This document shows, one piece after another, positions 16,237-25,566 of a stretch of DNA of 41,648 nt. The DNA is taken from positions 1 to 41,648 of the forward strand of contig JAJYPL010000011.1 in the NCBI GenBank assembly GCA_021795355.1, given 5' to 3'. The notes under the pieces are model-generated. The model was given only the letters and a program-made list of their open reading frames with translations. It had not been told where the DNA came from and searched no databases. Positions within the stretch are counted from its first letter, which is position 1. The number at the start of each line of letters is the position of its first letter. A program made the translations under genes and the position numbers. The DNA is from a bacterium. Lineage in GTDB: Bacteria; SZUA-79; Acidulodesulfobacterales; Acidulodesulfobacteraceae.

Positions 16237-17502
16237 ATGATAGATATCAAGCTTATTAGGGAACAGAAAGAATACGTCAAAAAGGAGATGGAAAAACTTT
16301 TCGTTTCCGTTCCTATAGACGAAATTTTTGAATTGGACGAAGCTAAAAGGAAACTTTTATTCGATTCGGAAAATTTAAGGAACATAAGAAAAACTCTTTC
16401 CAAGGAGATTGCATCGGAAAAAAACGCCGAAACTGTTTCGGCGAAAAAAGAAGAGGTAAAAAGGATAAACGAACTTATTAAAGTTCAGGAAGACGAACTG
16501 GGCGAATTAGAAGAAAGGCTCAATTCGCTTATGCTTAACGTGCCTAATATTCCCGATCCCGAAGTTCCCGTCGGAAAAGACGATTCCGAAAATATTCCTA
16601 TCGCATATTTCAACGAAAAGAAAAAATTTGAATTTGAGCCTAAAACTCATTACGATATCGGCGAAAAAAGAGATTTAATAGACTTTGAAAGGGGAGTCAA
16701 AATTTCCGGCACCCGTTTTTACGTATTAAAAAAGGGCTTTGCAAAACTTCAAAGAGCGCTGATAGGTTTTATGCTCGACACTCACGTAAATTATCACGAA
16801 TACGAAGAAGTTTACCCGCCGTTTATGGTGAACGAAGAATGTCTTACCGGAACAGGACAGCTTCCTAAATTTTCCGAAAATCTTTACAAAGACGACGATT
16901 CGGGAATGTGGTTCGTTCCGACGGCAGAGGTTCCCGTTACCAATATGTACAGAAACGAAATACTGCCGATGAATAAGCTTCCTATAAAACATGCTGCTTA
17001 TACGGCTTGTTTTAGAAAAGAACAGCTTTCCGCAGGCAAGGACACGAAAGGCATAAAGCGCGGCCATCAGTTCGACAAGGTCGAACTTGTAAAGATTGTT
17101 GCGCCGGAAACCGCAAAAGAAGAATTATCAAGTCTGATAGCCGATGCGCAGGACATATTAAACAGATTGGATCTGCCGCACAGATTAATCAGGATATGTA
17201 CCGGAGATTTAAGTTTTACCGCAAGCGAAAAATTCGATATAGAAGTTTACGCGCCTGGAATAAACGAGTGGCTCGAAGTCAGTTCATGTTCTAATTTCGG
17301 CACTTTTCAGGCAAGACGCGCAAATATAAAATTTAAAAGAGACAATAACTCCAAAGCGGAATTCGTTTCAACTTTAAACGGATCCGGACTTGCGCTTCCA
17401 AGGGTAATGATAGCCGTAATAGAAAATTACCAGACTAAAGACGGTTTTATAAAGGTTCCCGGCGCTTTGAAGCCTTATTTTGGAATGGAAGAATTTATTT
17501 AA
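16237..17502 (+). CDS. serS: Seryl-tRNA synthetase
   Basis: 421 residues, usual length. Class II synthetase charging tRNA-Ser. The N-terminal helical arm (about 30-100, charged coiled coil ending NVPNIPDPEVPVG) contacts the long variable arm. The catalytic core has motif 2 (FRKEQLSAGKDTKGIKRGHQFDKVELVKI) and motif 3 (NGSGLALPRVMIAVIENYQ), with TAEVPVTNMYRNEIL and EVSSCSNFGTFQARR. No obvious Shine-Dalgarno before the ATG in an AT-rich leader. The ftsK gene follows at once. Confidence 0.97.
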   Translation: MIDIKLIREQKEYVKKEMEKLFVSVPIDEIFELDEAKRKLLFDSENLRNIRKTLSKEIASEKNAETVSAKKEEVKRINELIKVQEDELGELEERLNSLMLNVPNIPDPEVPVGKDDSENIPIAYFNEKKKFEFEPKTHYDIGEKRDLIDFERGVKISGTRFYVLKKGFAKLQRALIGFMLDTHVNYHEYEEVYPPFMVNEECLTGTGQLPKFSENLYKDDDSGMWFVPTAEVPVTNMYRNEILPMNKLPIKHAAYTACFRKEQLSAGKDTKGIKRGHQFDKVELVKIVAPETAKEELSSLIADAQDILNRLDLPHRLIRICTGDLSFTASEKFDIEVYAPGINEWLEVSSCSNFGTFQARRANIKFKRDNNSKAEFVSTLNGSGLALPRVMIAVIENYQTKDGFIKVPGALKPYFGMEEFI

Positions 17503-17503
17503 T

Positions 17504-19687
17504 ATGCCGAGCCGTAAAAAGACAATATGGGGAATTTTTATTATTTTTTTTTCCGTTTATTCCCTGCTGTCTCTTTATTCGTACGATATAATCGAGCAGA
17601 CATTTAATTCCTATTCAATTTCTACGGTTCACAGAGCAAATTGGGGCGGTTATTTCGGCGGAGTTCTTTCTAATTTTTTGCTTCAATTATTCGGACTTAA
17701 CACTTTCGTAATAATCCTTTTTATTCTATTCGTAGGATTTATTTTGCTGTTGAATAAACCTCTTGCAAAAAGATTTTACGCAGGAATTTTGCTTTTCGTC
17801 TTAGCCTTATCCATTCTGTTGTACCGCTTACTTCCAAAAGTATCGTATCACGGCTTTATGATGTCCGGAGGAGGGCTTATAGGCAGGGGAATTTACGGCT
17901 TTATTTTTAAATTTTTCGGCTTTGCCGGCGCCGTAATAATTATATTGCTGCTTTTTCTTGCTGCATTCTATATTTTTTTTAAGAAAATAGACTTCAAACA
18001 TATCGCAGAATATTATAATAAAATAAATTCTAAGAAAATCAAATTTTCCGATTTTAAATCCTTCCGGTTAAAAACAGCCGCTTTTTTTAATTCCATAAAA
18101 TTAAGGTTTGAAAAAAGAAAGGGGCTTAAAAAAAGACAAAAAAGCTTCGTAATGAATAAAGAATTATTTGGAGGCACAAGGGAAGAACTTATAAGCGATT
18201 TAGAGAAAAAAGAAGAAAAGGCGGAAACGGTTCAGCCCGAACGCATAGAAGAAAAACCTGCAACCTTTGACTTTATAGGCGACAGGGATTCAAAAATACC
18301 GCCTATATCTTTAATGCAGGCGGACGGGACGGCAAAAGATCTGCAGAGGACAGACAAGCAGTCTTTGCTTGTAAACGCAACCCTTATCGAAAAGAAGCTT
18401 ATGGATTTCGGGGTTAAAGGAAAAGTTACCGGCATTAACCCCGGTCCGATTATAACTATGTATGAATTCGAACCCGCAAGCGGCATTAAGGTGGGCAGAA
18501 TTTTGACTCTTTCGGAAGATTTGACTATGGCGCTGAAATCTAAACCTGTGAGGATAACCGGAGTAATAGAAGGGAAATCCGCAGTAGGAATTGAAGTTCC
18601 AAATAATAAAAGGGAAACGGTATTATTTTCCGAAATTATTAATTCCAAAGAATTTGCCGATTCAAAATCTATGCTCACTATAGTACTCGGCAAGGACACA
18701 AGGGGAAACGACGTTTTATTCGACATTGCAAAAGCGCCGCATTTGCTTATAGCCGGAGCGACCGGCGCCGGAAAAAGCGTTTTTATCAATACGCTCGTTA
18801 TGAGCCTTATTTTTAAAGCAACACACGAAGAGCTTAATTTTTTAATGATAGACCCTAAAAGATTAGAACTGGCGCCTTTTGAAAATCTGCCGCATTTAAT
18901 AAGCGACGTAGTCTATGACCCTAAAAAAGCAGGCGTAGCATTAAAGTGGGCTGTTTCGGAAATGGAATCCAGATACAAAAGAATGCAGTCGGAAAAGGTT
19001 AAAAATATAGAACAGTTCAACGAAAAATACAGGAAGCAGGGTTTAAAGCCTCTGCCTTATTTAGTCGTGATAATAGACGAGTTAAGCGATTTAATGCTTA
19101 CCAGTCCAAAAGACGTCGAAACCTCTATAATAAGGCTTTCTCAAATGGCAAGGGCATGCGGGATACATTTGGTGATAGCTACGCAAAGACCTTCCGTAAA
19201 CGTAGTGACGGGCGTTATTAAAGCAAATATGCCTTCCCGCGTATCTTTCTTAGTATCGTCGAAAGTAGATTCAAGGACTATATTGGATTCAAACGGCGCC
19301 GAGGAACTGCTGGGAAACGGAGATATGCTGTTTATGCCTCCCGGGCAAGCTAAACTTATGAGAATTCACGGCTCGTATATATCGGAAGACGAAATTAAAA
19401 AAGCGATAAAATTTATAGAAGAAAAAAACTTTCCCTCGCAGAAAAACGAACTGCTAATAAATGAGTTTGACAATGCCGGTAATTTTGATAGAATAATTAC
19501 GGACGACCCCGACGACGAAATATATAACGAGGTGCTTAGTCTCGTCCAATCCGAAGAAGAAAGAGAAAATATTTCGATTTCTTACGTTCAGAGAAGATTC
19601 AGGATAGGCTTTAACAGAGCGGCCAGAATAATAGAAAAAATGCAGAATGAAGGAATTTTGACTAAAAAAAGGAGACAGGGAAAATGA
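17504..19687 (+). CDS. ftsK: DNA translocase FtsK/SpoIIIE
   Basis: 727 residues from the ATG at 17504 (MPSRKKTIWG); an in-frame TTG within serS is less likely. ATP-driven motor at the septum that moves and sorts the chromosome ends and activates XerCD. N-terminal part with about four membrane segments (roughly residues 8-170), a charged linker, then the motor: Walker A GATGAGKS at 418-425, LIDELSDLM (Walker B), QMARACGIHLVIATQRPSVNVVTGVIKANMPSRVSFLVSSKVDSRTILD. The C-terminal gamma winged helix (ISISYVQRRFRIGFNRAARIIEKMQNEGIL) reads KOPS-type sequences. lolA overlaps its stop by four bases, the ftsK-lolA order also seen in enterobacteria. Confidence 0.96.
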   Translation: MPSRKKTIWGIFIIFFSVYSLLSLYSYDIIEQTFNSYSISTVHRANWGGYFGGVLSNFLLQLFGLNTFVIILFILFVGFILLLNKPLAKRFYAGILLFVLALSILLYRLLPKVSYHGFMMSGGGLIGRGIYGFIFKFFGFAGAVIIILLLFLAAFYIFFKKIDFKHIAEYYNKINSKKIKFSDFKSFRLKTAAFFNSIKLRFEKRKGLKKRQKSFVMNKELFGGTREELISDLEKKEEKAETVQPERIEEKPATFDFIGDRDSKIPPISLMQADGTAKDLQRTDKQSLLVNATLIEKKLMDFGVKGKVTGINPGPIITMYEFEPASGIKVGRILTLSEDLTMALKSKPVRITGVIEGKSAVGIEVPNNKRETVLFSEIINSKEFADSKSMLTIVLGKDTRGNDVLFDIAKAPHLLIAGATGAGKSVFINTLVMSLIFKATHEELNFLMIDPKRLELAPFENLPHLISDVVYDPKKAGVALKWAVSEMESRYKRMQSEKVKNIEQFNEKYRKQGLKPLPYLVVIIDELSDLMLTSPKDVETSIIRLSQMARACGIHLVIATQRPSVNVVTGVIKANMPSRVSFLVSSKVDSRTILDSNGAEELLGNGDMLFMPPGQAKLMRIHGSYISEDEIKKAIKFIEEKNFPSQKNELLINEFDNAGNFDRIITDDPDDEIYNEVLSLVQSEEERENISISYVQRRFRIGFNRAARIIEKMQNEGILTKKRRQGK

Positions 19688-20346
19688 AAGCCAAATTTTT
19701 AAAATTATTTATATTTTTTTTAGTTTTAGAGTCTTTTGTTACGGTATATTTTACAGGTAAATCTTATGCCGAATCTAATAATACCGTCAATAAAATAGAG
19801 GCAAAATATAAAAACGTTTATTCCATAGCGGCATATTTTTATCAAAAGGAAGAAATACCGGGTTATTCCCAAAATATGGCGTTTAAGGGATATTTTTATT
19901 ATAAAAGATATAAAGGAATGGCCTGGATTTATGAATATCCTTTTCATAAAAGGCAGGTTTTGAAAAACGGCAGGCTTTATATCGTCAATAAAAATATGAG
20001 AAAAGTAACGGAAATAAACGTAAGCGGCGATAGAGGAGGATTTCCCCCCAACGTAGTCGAAGTAATCGGAAATCTTACGCATTATTTTAAAGTATTAAAC
20101 GTATTTAAAAAGACGGCTTCAAACGAAACAATACTTATTTTAAAGCCTATAAAAATGCAGAGGGCTAAAAAAATATACGTCGGCTTCGATTCCGGAAATT
20201 TAAAGATAAAATCTTTAAAAATTATTACTTATCAGGGGCAGACGATTATTTTTAAATATAAAAACGTTAAATTTAACGGTCCTATAAAAGATAAAATTTT
20301 CAGCGTTAATTTTCCCTCGTATTATAAAATAATAAAAGCGAATTAG
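19684..20346 (+). CDS. lolA: Outer-membrane lipoprotein carrier protein LolA
   Basis: 220 residues with an N-terminal signal sequence (KFLKLFIFFLVLESFVTVYFTGKSYA, cut before ESN). LolA-type periplasmic carrier that ferries lipoproteins from the LolCDE complex to the outer membrane. The pattern 'NKIEAKYKNVYSIAAYFYQKE...AFKGYFYYKRYKGMAWIYEYPFHKRQVLKNGRLYIVNKNMRKV' is the family's curved beta-sheet start. The C-terminal half is more diverged. The start overlaps the ftsK stop (ATGA). Sequence identity to well-studied LolA looks low, so the family is sure but carrier function is inferred. Confidence 0.85.
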   Translation: MKAKFLKLFIFFLVLESFVTVYFTGKSYAESNNTVNKIEAKYKNVYSIAAYFYQKEEIPGYSQNMAFKGYFYYKRYKGMAWIYEYPFHKRQVLKNGRLYIVNKNMRKVTEINVSGDRGGFPPNVVEVIGNLTHYFKVLNVFKKTASNETILILKPIKMQRAKKIYVGFDSGNLKIKSLKIITYQGQTIIFKYKNVKFNGPIKDKIFSVNFPSYYKIIKAN

Positions 20347-20383
20347 CGTAAATTAATATCATTTAATAATAAAGGAGAATGCC

Positions 20384-20869
20384 GTGCCTTCTTTTGATAT
20401 AGTTTCAAAAGCCGATATGCAGGAAGTCGATAATGCAATTAATCAGGCTATAAAAGAAATAATCGGCAGATACGATTTTAAAGGAACCAAAAGCGAAATT
20501 AAACGCCAGGATAATATTATTACGCTTTTGGGCGACGACGACTACAAGCTGACCGCCGTTATAGATATATTAAAAGGCAAACTTATAAAACGCGGAGTTT
20601 CGGTTAAATTTTTGGATTTTAAGAAAAAAGAGGAAGCGTCGAAAGGAATGATGCGGCAGGAAGTAGAAATTAAAGAAGGAATCGATAAAGAATCTTCAAA
20701 GAAAATTATACAGGAAATAAAAAAAATTGCTCCCAAGGCGGGTGTGGAAAACCTTAAAGACCATCTGCGCGTTAATTCAAAATCTAAGGACGAACTTCAA
20801 AATATTATCGCCCGGTTAAAAGCTTTTCCGTTAGATATAGAATTGCTGTACATTAATTTCAGGGATTAA
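20384..20869 (+). CDS. yajQ: YajQ family nucleotide-binding protein
   Basis: 161 residues, starting at GTG 20384 behind AAAGGAGA (20371-20378); the nearby ATG at 20379 is out of frame. DUF520/YajQ protein with two ferredoxin-like folds. Conserved MPSFDIVSKADMQEVDNAINQA, EIIGRYDFKGTKSEI, SKGMMRQEVEIKEGI and the ending LKAFPLDIELLYINFRD. Members bind RNA/tRNA or cyclic di-GMP (shown in Xanthomonas) and influence gene expression; the ligand here is not known. Monocistronic in appearance. Confidence 0.94.
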   Translation: MPSFDIVSKADMQEVDNAINQAIKEIIGRYDFKGTKSEIKRQDNIITLLGDDDYKLTAVIDILKGKLIKRGVSVKFLDFKKKEEASKGMMRQEVEIKEGIDKESSKKIIQEIKKIAPKAGVENLKDHLRVNSKSKDELQNIIARLKAFPLDIELLYINFRD

Positions 20870-20987
20870 ATTCAATGCTTATTTTTTAAGCAGTATTTTT
20901 TTTATTGCATATTTTTTATACAAAATATATAAATAAATTTATGATTTAAGCGTTAATATATTTTGATTTGCTTATAAGTTTATTCAC

Positions 20988-21001
20988 GGCATATTTTTTG
21001 C
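20988..21001 (+). promoter_or_regulatory. Candidate sigma-54 promoter of glnB
   Basis: GGCATATTTTTTGC has the diagnostic GG-N10-GC spacing, in the context CGGCA..TTGCTT, close to the -24/-12 consensus TGGCAC-N5-TTGCW. Transcription would start near 21013, just before the AGGGAGG ribosome site. Nitrogen genes are frequent sigma-54 targets. No clear NtrC site was recognised. Confidence 0.45.
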
Positions 21002-21012
21002 TTTAAATTTGA

Positions 21013-21363
<351 letters not shown>

Positions 21364-21383
21364 TCGTGTATTCAAATTTGTGA

Positions 21384-21410
21384 CGGGGACAGAATTTAAT
21401 CCTGTCCCCG
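21384..21410. repeat. 27-bp palindrome, copy 2 (REP-like)
   Basis: Identical to 2078-2104 at 26 of 27 positions (T to C in the right arm). CGGGGACAG (21384-21392) pairs with CTGTCCCCG (21402-21410). It lies between glnB and glnA. Confidence 0.8.
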
Positions 21411-21427
21411 TATCTATAAGTTGTGTT

Positions 21428-21450
21428 GGTGCCGGTTGAATTCCGGCACC
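21428..21450. repeat. Hairpin between glnB and glnA
   Basis: GGTGCCGG, 7-nt loop, CCGGCACC. Strong GC stem 17 bp after the 27-bp palindrome, with no U-run. It may weaken read-through from glnB to glnA or be another dispersed repeat. Confidence 0.55.
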
Positions 21451-21503
21451 ATAATATATAATAAATAAATATAACAATTAATTTTAATTTTTTTGGAGGA
21501 GAA

Positions 21504-22916
21504 ATGACCGAAAACGAAGTTTTGCAGTTAATTAAAGAGCAGGAGGTGCAGTTCATAGACGTTAAGTTTTGCGACCTTCTGGGAACATGGCAGCATTTTA
21601 CGGTGCCGGTAAGCGAAGTCTCAAAAGATACTTTTAAAGAAGGTTTGGGTTTTGACGGTTCAAGTATCAGAGGATGGCAGGCGATAGACGCATCCGATAT
21701 GCTTATGATACCCGACCCTTCCACTGCCGTTATAGACAACTTTATAGAGGCAAAAACGCTGTCTTTGATATGCAACATAAAAGATCCGGTTACCGGAAAA
21801 TTTTACGAAAGAGATCCGCGTAATATAGCCCAAAAAGCCGAAGAATACTTAAAATCTACCGGTATTGCGGATACGGCTTATTTCGGACCTGAAGCGGAAT
21901 TTTTTATTTTCGACGACATAAGATACGATCAGACTTCTAATAGCGGATATTACTACATTGACTCAGAAGAAGGAACATGGAATACCGGCAGAGACGAAAT
22001 GCCGAATCTAGGCCATAAACCTAGACATAAAGAAGGTTATTTCCCTGCCTCTCCTATAGACAGCCAAACCGATATAAGAAACGAAATGGCTCTTGAACTT
22101 CAAAACGTAGGAATCAGGGTCGAAGCGGCGCATCATGAGGTTGCAACGGGCGGACAGGCTGAAATAGATATGAGATTTAATTCTTTAACCGCTATGGGCG
22201 ATAATTTCATGTGGTTTAAATATATAATTAAAAACGTCGCAAAAAGATACGACAAGACGGCTACTTTTATGCCTAAACCTCTTTTCGGCGACAACGGATC
22301 GGGTATGCACGTCCACCAGTCGTTATGGAAAAACGGACAGCCCCTCTTCCCCGGAAAAGGATATGCCGGACTTTCCGAAACGGCTCTTTATTATATCGGC
22401 GGAATATTAAAGCACGCAAAGGCGTTATGCGCATTTACAAATCCAACGACAAATTCTTATAAAAGACTAGTACCCGGTTTTGAAGCGCCTGTTAATTTCG
22501 TTTACTCTTCAAGAAACAGAAGCGCCTCTATAAGAATTCCGATGTATTCCAACTCGCCTAAAGCAAAAAGAATAGAATACAGGACTCCGGATCCGACCGC
22601 AAACGGATATATTGCTTTTTCTGCGCTTCTTATGGCAGGATTAGACGGCATTAAAAATAAAATAAAACCGGGCAATCCCGTAGATAAAGATCTGTTCACT
22701 CTTTCCAAAAAAGAGCTTAAAAATATTCCCGTCGCTCCGGGTTCGCTTGAAGATGCGCTTAAAGAACTCGATAAAGACCATAAATTTTTACTTGAAGGCG
22801 GAGTATTTACCGAAGATTTAATTAAGGCATGGATTGAACGCAAGATGGAAAACGACGTAAATCCCGTCCGTATGAGGCCGGTTCCTTACGAATTTGCGCT
22901 GTATTACGATGTTTAA
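21504..22916 (+). CDS. glnA: Glutamine synthetase type I
   Basis: 470 residues, GSI-beta length. Dodecameric enzyme joining ammonia to glutamate. Conserved blocks: [119 protein letters not shown]. The segment aligning to the adenylylation loop (DKNLYDLPPEE in E. coli) reads [11 protein letters not shown], so Tyr397 is Phe (F398 here, codon TTC at 22695). The enzyme should therefore not be adenylylated. GGAGGAG precedes the ATG. A strong terminator follows. Confidence 0.97.
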   Translation: MTENEVLQLIKEQEVQFIDVKFCDLLGTWQHFTVPVSEVSKDTFKEGLGFDGSSIRGWQAIDASDMLMIPDPSTAVIDNFIEAKTLSLICNIKDPVTGKFYERDPRNIAQKAEEYLKSTGIADTAYFGPEAEFFIFDDIRYDQTSNSGYYYIDSEEGTWNTGRDEMPNLGHKPRHKEGYFPASPIDSQTDIRNEMALELQNVGIRVEAAHHEVATGGQAEIDMRFNSLTAMGDNFMWFKYIIKNVAKRYDKTATFMPKPLFGDNGSGMHVHQSLWKNGQPLFPGKGYAGLSETALYYIGGILKHAKALCAFTNPTTNSYKRLVPGFEAPVNFVYSSRNRSASIRIPMYSNSPKAKRIEYRTPDPTANGYIAFSALLMAGLDGIKNKIKPGNPVDKDLFTLSKKELKNIPVAPGSLEDALKELDKDHKFLLEGGVFTEDLIKAWIERKMENDVNPVRMRPVPYEFALYYDV

Positions 22917-22941
22917 CAGCTAATTATATTTATATTAATTA

Positions 22942-22985
22942 AGAGCGGCGGACATAAACTAATTTTACGTCCGCCGCTCTTTTTA
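22942..22985 (+). terminator. Intrinsic terminator of glnA
   Basis: AGAGCGGCGGAC (22942-22953), 15-nt loop, GTCCGCCGCTCT (22969-22980), then TTTTT. A 12-bp perfect GC-rich stem with a U-run. Confidence 0.9.
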
Positions 22986-23001
22986 TTAATGGTTATAAAT
23001 A

Positions 23002-23028
23002 ATAAGCCCTTAAAATTCAAGGGCTTAT
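23002..23028 (-). terminator. Hairpin downstream of ssb
   Basis: ATAAGCCCTT, 7-nt loop, AAGGGCTTAT. It lies 35 bp after the ssb stop on the minus strand; the following sequence is AT-rich without a clean U-run, so a weak terminator. Confidence 0.5.
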
Positions 23029-23063
23029 CGGTTAAATATTTACATATTGCCAGAAGGTATTTT

Positions 23064-23558
23064 TTAAAAAGGAATATCGTCGTCTTCGTTAGGCTGGTTT
23101 GAAGGCGCCCCGCCGGTATTTGCGGAACCGCCGCCGTATGAATTGCCGCTGTTTTGTCCCGCATAGCCGTAATCGTTTGCCGCCTGACCGTAATCGACAT
23201 CGGCTGATTCGGCGCCGCCTCCGCCGCCTTTCGTACCGAGCATAACGATATTGTTAGCGATTACCTCGCTTATATATCCTTTCGTTCCGTCCTGTTTATC
23301 GTAAGAACGGTTATTAATTCTTCCTTCTACGAAAACCTGTTTTCCCTTGCTAAGATAGTTTGCAAGAGTTTGAGCTATCTTTCCGAATACTACTATATTG
23401 TGCCATGTCGTTTTTTCCGTTTTATTGCCGGATTTATCGTTAAAATACTCCGACGTCGCAATGGAAAACTTTAAAATAGCCAAACCGTCGGGCGTGTACC
23501 TTAATTCAGGGTCTTTTCCAAGATTGCCTATAAGCATTACTTTGTTTAAACTCGCCAT
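23064..23558 (-). CDS. ssb: Single-stranded DNA-binding protein
   Basis: 164 residues from the ATG at 23558, fixed by GGAGGT five bases upstream (MASLNKVMLIGNLGKDPELRYTPDG). OB-fold domain of about 110 residues (FSIATSE..., TTWHNIVVFGKIAQTLANYLSKGKQVFVEGRINNRSYDKQDGTKGY), then a flexible Gly/Asn/Ser-rich linker, and the acidic tip DDDIPF that recruits repair and replication partners. Homotetramer coating ssDNA. It is transcribed away from the pil operon and convergent with glnA. Confidence 0.96.
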   Translation of the reverse strand: MASLNKVMLIGNLGKDPELRYTPDGLAILKFSIATSEYFNDKSGNKTEKTTWHNIVVFGKIAQTLANYLSKGKQVFVEGRINNRSYDKQDGTKGYISEVIANNIVMLGTKGGGGGAESADVDYGQAANDYGYAGQNSGNSYGGGSANTGGAPSNQPNEDDDIPF

Positions 23559-23669
23559 AAAACCTCCAAAATAAAATAATTTAATAAAGTTAATAAATTT
23601 AAATACAATAATACCGATAAAATTTTTAAGCAATAAATTTATGATAAATTAAGTAAAACAATTTGGCAA

Positions 23670-23718
23670 GTTAAATTTATGTTACATTTTTGTTTCGTTT
23701 ATGTTAAATTTATGTTAC
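23670..23718. promoter_or_regulatory. 16-bp direct repeats upstream of the pil operon
   Basis: GTTAAATTTATGTTAC occurs at 23670-23685 and again, without mismatch, at 23703-23718. The 33-bp spacing is about three helical turns. A partial copy, TTTATGTTA, overlaps the second unit. The array ends 47 bp before the pilV -35, the usual place for an activator. Confidence 0.55.
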
Positions 23719-23765
23719 GTTTTGGTTACAATTTTACATTAAGTTATATAATAAATTAATAAATT

Positions 23766-23793
23766 TTGACTTTTTTTTGAACGATGATATAAT
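23766..23793 (+). promoter_or_regulatory. Promoter of the pilV operon
   Basis: TTGACT (23766-23771), 16-nt spacer, TATAAT (23788-23793). Strong sigma-70 match, about 48 bp before pilV. Confidence 0.7.
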
Positions 23794-23841
23794 TATTTAT
23801 ATAAAATAAAAATAGGATTTTTAAAATAAAATTTTATAGCT

Positions 23842-24387
23842 ATGAAAACTTTCGTATCGATAAAAAACAGCAGCGGAGCTTCGCTTCTTGAGGTTATGAT
23901 AGCAATGGTTATACTTACAGTAGGGTTTTTGGGAGTAATGGCTCTTTCTATTGCGCTTACCAACAACAATGCTACCGCAGGCAAGATAAATACCGCTACT
24001 ACTATAGCGCAGGCGGAGGTCAGCCAGTTAAACTGCCTCGGGGTTAGCGGAATTAATAATAATCTGGCAAATTGGGGTATTGCTTCTTTACCCGGGACTT
24101 ATACTTACACTGTTTCTCCAGTGGTATTGAATCCGGATTCCAGAAATTCGGTTACATCCTGTATAAATCCAGCTCTGGCGTCAGGAGGTCCTGCGCCGTA
24201 TTCTCCTGCGCCTACAGGACTTGGCGTTACTCTTCCTTATACCGTTACAATCAATTTAGCATACAATTCAATTTCGCCTTCATTAATAAATGCAAAAGTT
24301 CAGGTAACTTGGTATAATGCTTACAATGTTGGGAATGCCGGGAATAATATAGGCGAACATATGATTACATTATATGATACAATCTGA
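23842..24387 (+). CDS. pilV: Type IV pilus minor pilin PilV
   Basis: 181 residues. Class III-type prepilin: short leader MKTFVSIKNSSG, cleavage after G12, then ASLLEVMIAMVILTVGFLGVMALSIAL with Glu at +5 (E17) and a hydrophobic helix. LLEVMIAMVILTVGLLG-type cores followed by 'NNNATAGKINTATTIAQAE' are characteristic of PilV. The rest is a small globular domain with a single pair of Cys far apart. Minor pilins PilV/W/X with PilY1 form the priming tip of the pilus. It is first in the operon; no FimT/FimU precedes it. Weak ribosome site. Confidence 0.87.
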   Translation: MKTFVSIKNSSGASLLEVMIAMVILTVGFLGVMALSIALTNNNATAGKINTATTIAQAEVSQLNCLGVSGINNNLANWGIASLPGTYTYTVSPVVLNPDSRNSVTSCINPALASGGPAPYSPAPTGLGVTLPYTVTINLAYNSISPSLINAKVQVTWYNAYNVGNAGNNIGEHMITLYDTI

Positions 24388-24396
24388 TAAGTTATT

Positions 24397-25542
24397 ATGA
24401 AAATATTAAACGGTTTAAAAAAATTAAGACATAGCATTAAGTTAAACAGTAAAGGGCTGACCGTAGTCGAGCTCATAATTGCTCTTGCTATTTCTCTTAT
24501 TGTTGTTGCGGCGGCAGGATTTATTTTGCTAACGCAATCCGGCGTTATAAGGCTGAACAGGTCGGTTTCGGCCGAGCAGCAAAGATTAAATACGGCGTTT
24601 AATACCGTCAGATATTCGCTTCGAATGTCAGGATTTGACTACGGACAGAATCTTTTTAATCAATCTACGTCAATTCCGCCCGTACAAATTCCTTCGTCTA
24701 CATCTGTTCCTGCCGGTCCTTACAAGGTAGAAATACAAGAATCTAACGGGAATATACTTTCGGTTAGCCCCACCCCGACTTTTGAAGTCATGACAACTTA
24801 TTATTCGCCTCCTTACTCGCCGTTATCTCCTAATAATCCAAATGCGTGTACCTTAACGGCTGTTAATGCCGGAGGCAATGCACCGGGGGGCGCTGCAGAA
24901 TTTAATGTGCCGCCGCAATGCAATATTAATAACTTTTTTATAGGAGAAAATATACTTGTTTCAACGCCTGCGGGTGCTATAGACGGGGTGTGTATAACAA
25001 ATGTACAGCCGGCGGCCGGTAAGATCCAGACCAACCCCGGAAACGGAGGCGGAGTGTGTTCCGGTAATCCAAACCCTATTCCCCCAAATAATATATCCGG
25101 CGGAACAGTTTTAATGAATTCTTCTACTCAGCAGACAATAGTTCAGGTTTTGTTTTACTGGATACAACCGAAGCCGCCTTACGTATTCAATGCTCCTTAC
25201 CCTCCTTATAGCGAGCCTGGCGCATTATATGAATGCGATATACAACCGCCGTATAATCCAACGAATAATACCCCCCCCCTTCCCCTTGTTTGCGCTCCTA
25301 ATACTATTATTAAACTCGACAATTATATAACCGGATTTAGCGTTGCGTCGTTAAATCAGTTAAATTCGACGACGCAGCAAAGCTATCTTTATCTTTTATC
25401 TATTACGGGGGAATCCGACGTCGCAATATCCGATTCCCCCGCTTACAGCGTGCATACGGCGCCAAATGCAGGCACAGGGACAAACGTTTCAAAAACGCTT
25501 AGTTCTAATGTTTTTTTAAGGAATGTTTATTACGGCAGTTAA
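24397..25542 (+). CDS. pilW: Type IV pilus minor pilin PilW
   Basis: 381 residues. Leader ending K19-G20, then LTVVELIIALAISLIVVAAAGFIL with Glu at +5 (E25), the prepilin peptidase site and helix. The PilW-type follow-on is RLNRSVSAEQQRLNTAFNTVRYSLRMSGFDYGQN. The C-terminal region is Pro/Asn/Gly-rich with several Cys. Odd point: a run of nine C at 25271-25279 (codons for T-P-P-L) in an AT-rich genome, a likely slippage site. It starts ten bases after pilV. Confidence 0.85.
   Translation: MKILNGLKKLRHSIKLNSKGLTVVELIIALAISLIVVAAAGFILLTQSGVIRLNRSVSAEQQRLNTAFNTVRYSLRMSGFDYGQNLFNQSTSIPPVQIPSSTSVPAGPYKVEIQESNGNILSVSPTPTFEVMTTYYSPPYSPLSPNNPNACTLTAVNAGGNAPGGAAEFNVPPQCNINNFFIGENILVSTPAGAIDGVCITNVQPAAGKIQTNPGNGGGVCSGNPNPIPPNNISGGTVLMNSSTQQTIVQVLFYWIQPKPPYVFNAPYPPYSEPGALYECDIQPPYNPTNNTPPLPLVCAPNTIIKLDNYITGFSVASLNQLNSTTQQSYLYLLSITGESDVAISDSPAYSVHTAPNAGTGTNVSKTLSSNVFLRNVYYGS
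25271..25279 (+). repeat. C9 homopolymer inside pilW
   Basis: Nine consecutive C after AATAATA and before TTCCCC. The reading frame is open at length nine; loss or gain of one base would shift pilW about 88 codons before its end. Confidence 0.9.
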
Positions 25543-25566
25543 TTTTTTGATTATTAGGCGGAAGTT

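Noticed and set aside
18232-18789. 185-codon minus-strand frame inside ftsK
   Set aside because: Fully contained in a conserved FtsK motor region; codon-shadow composition and no ribosome site.
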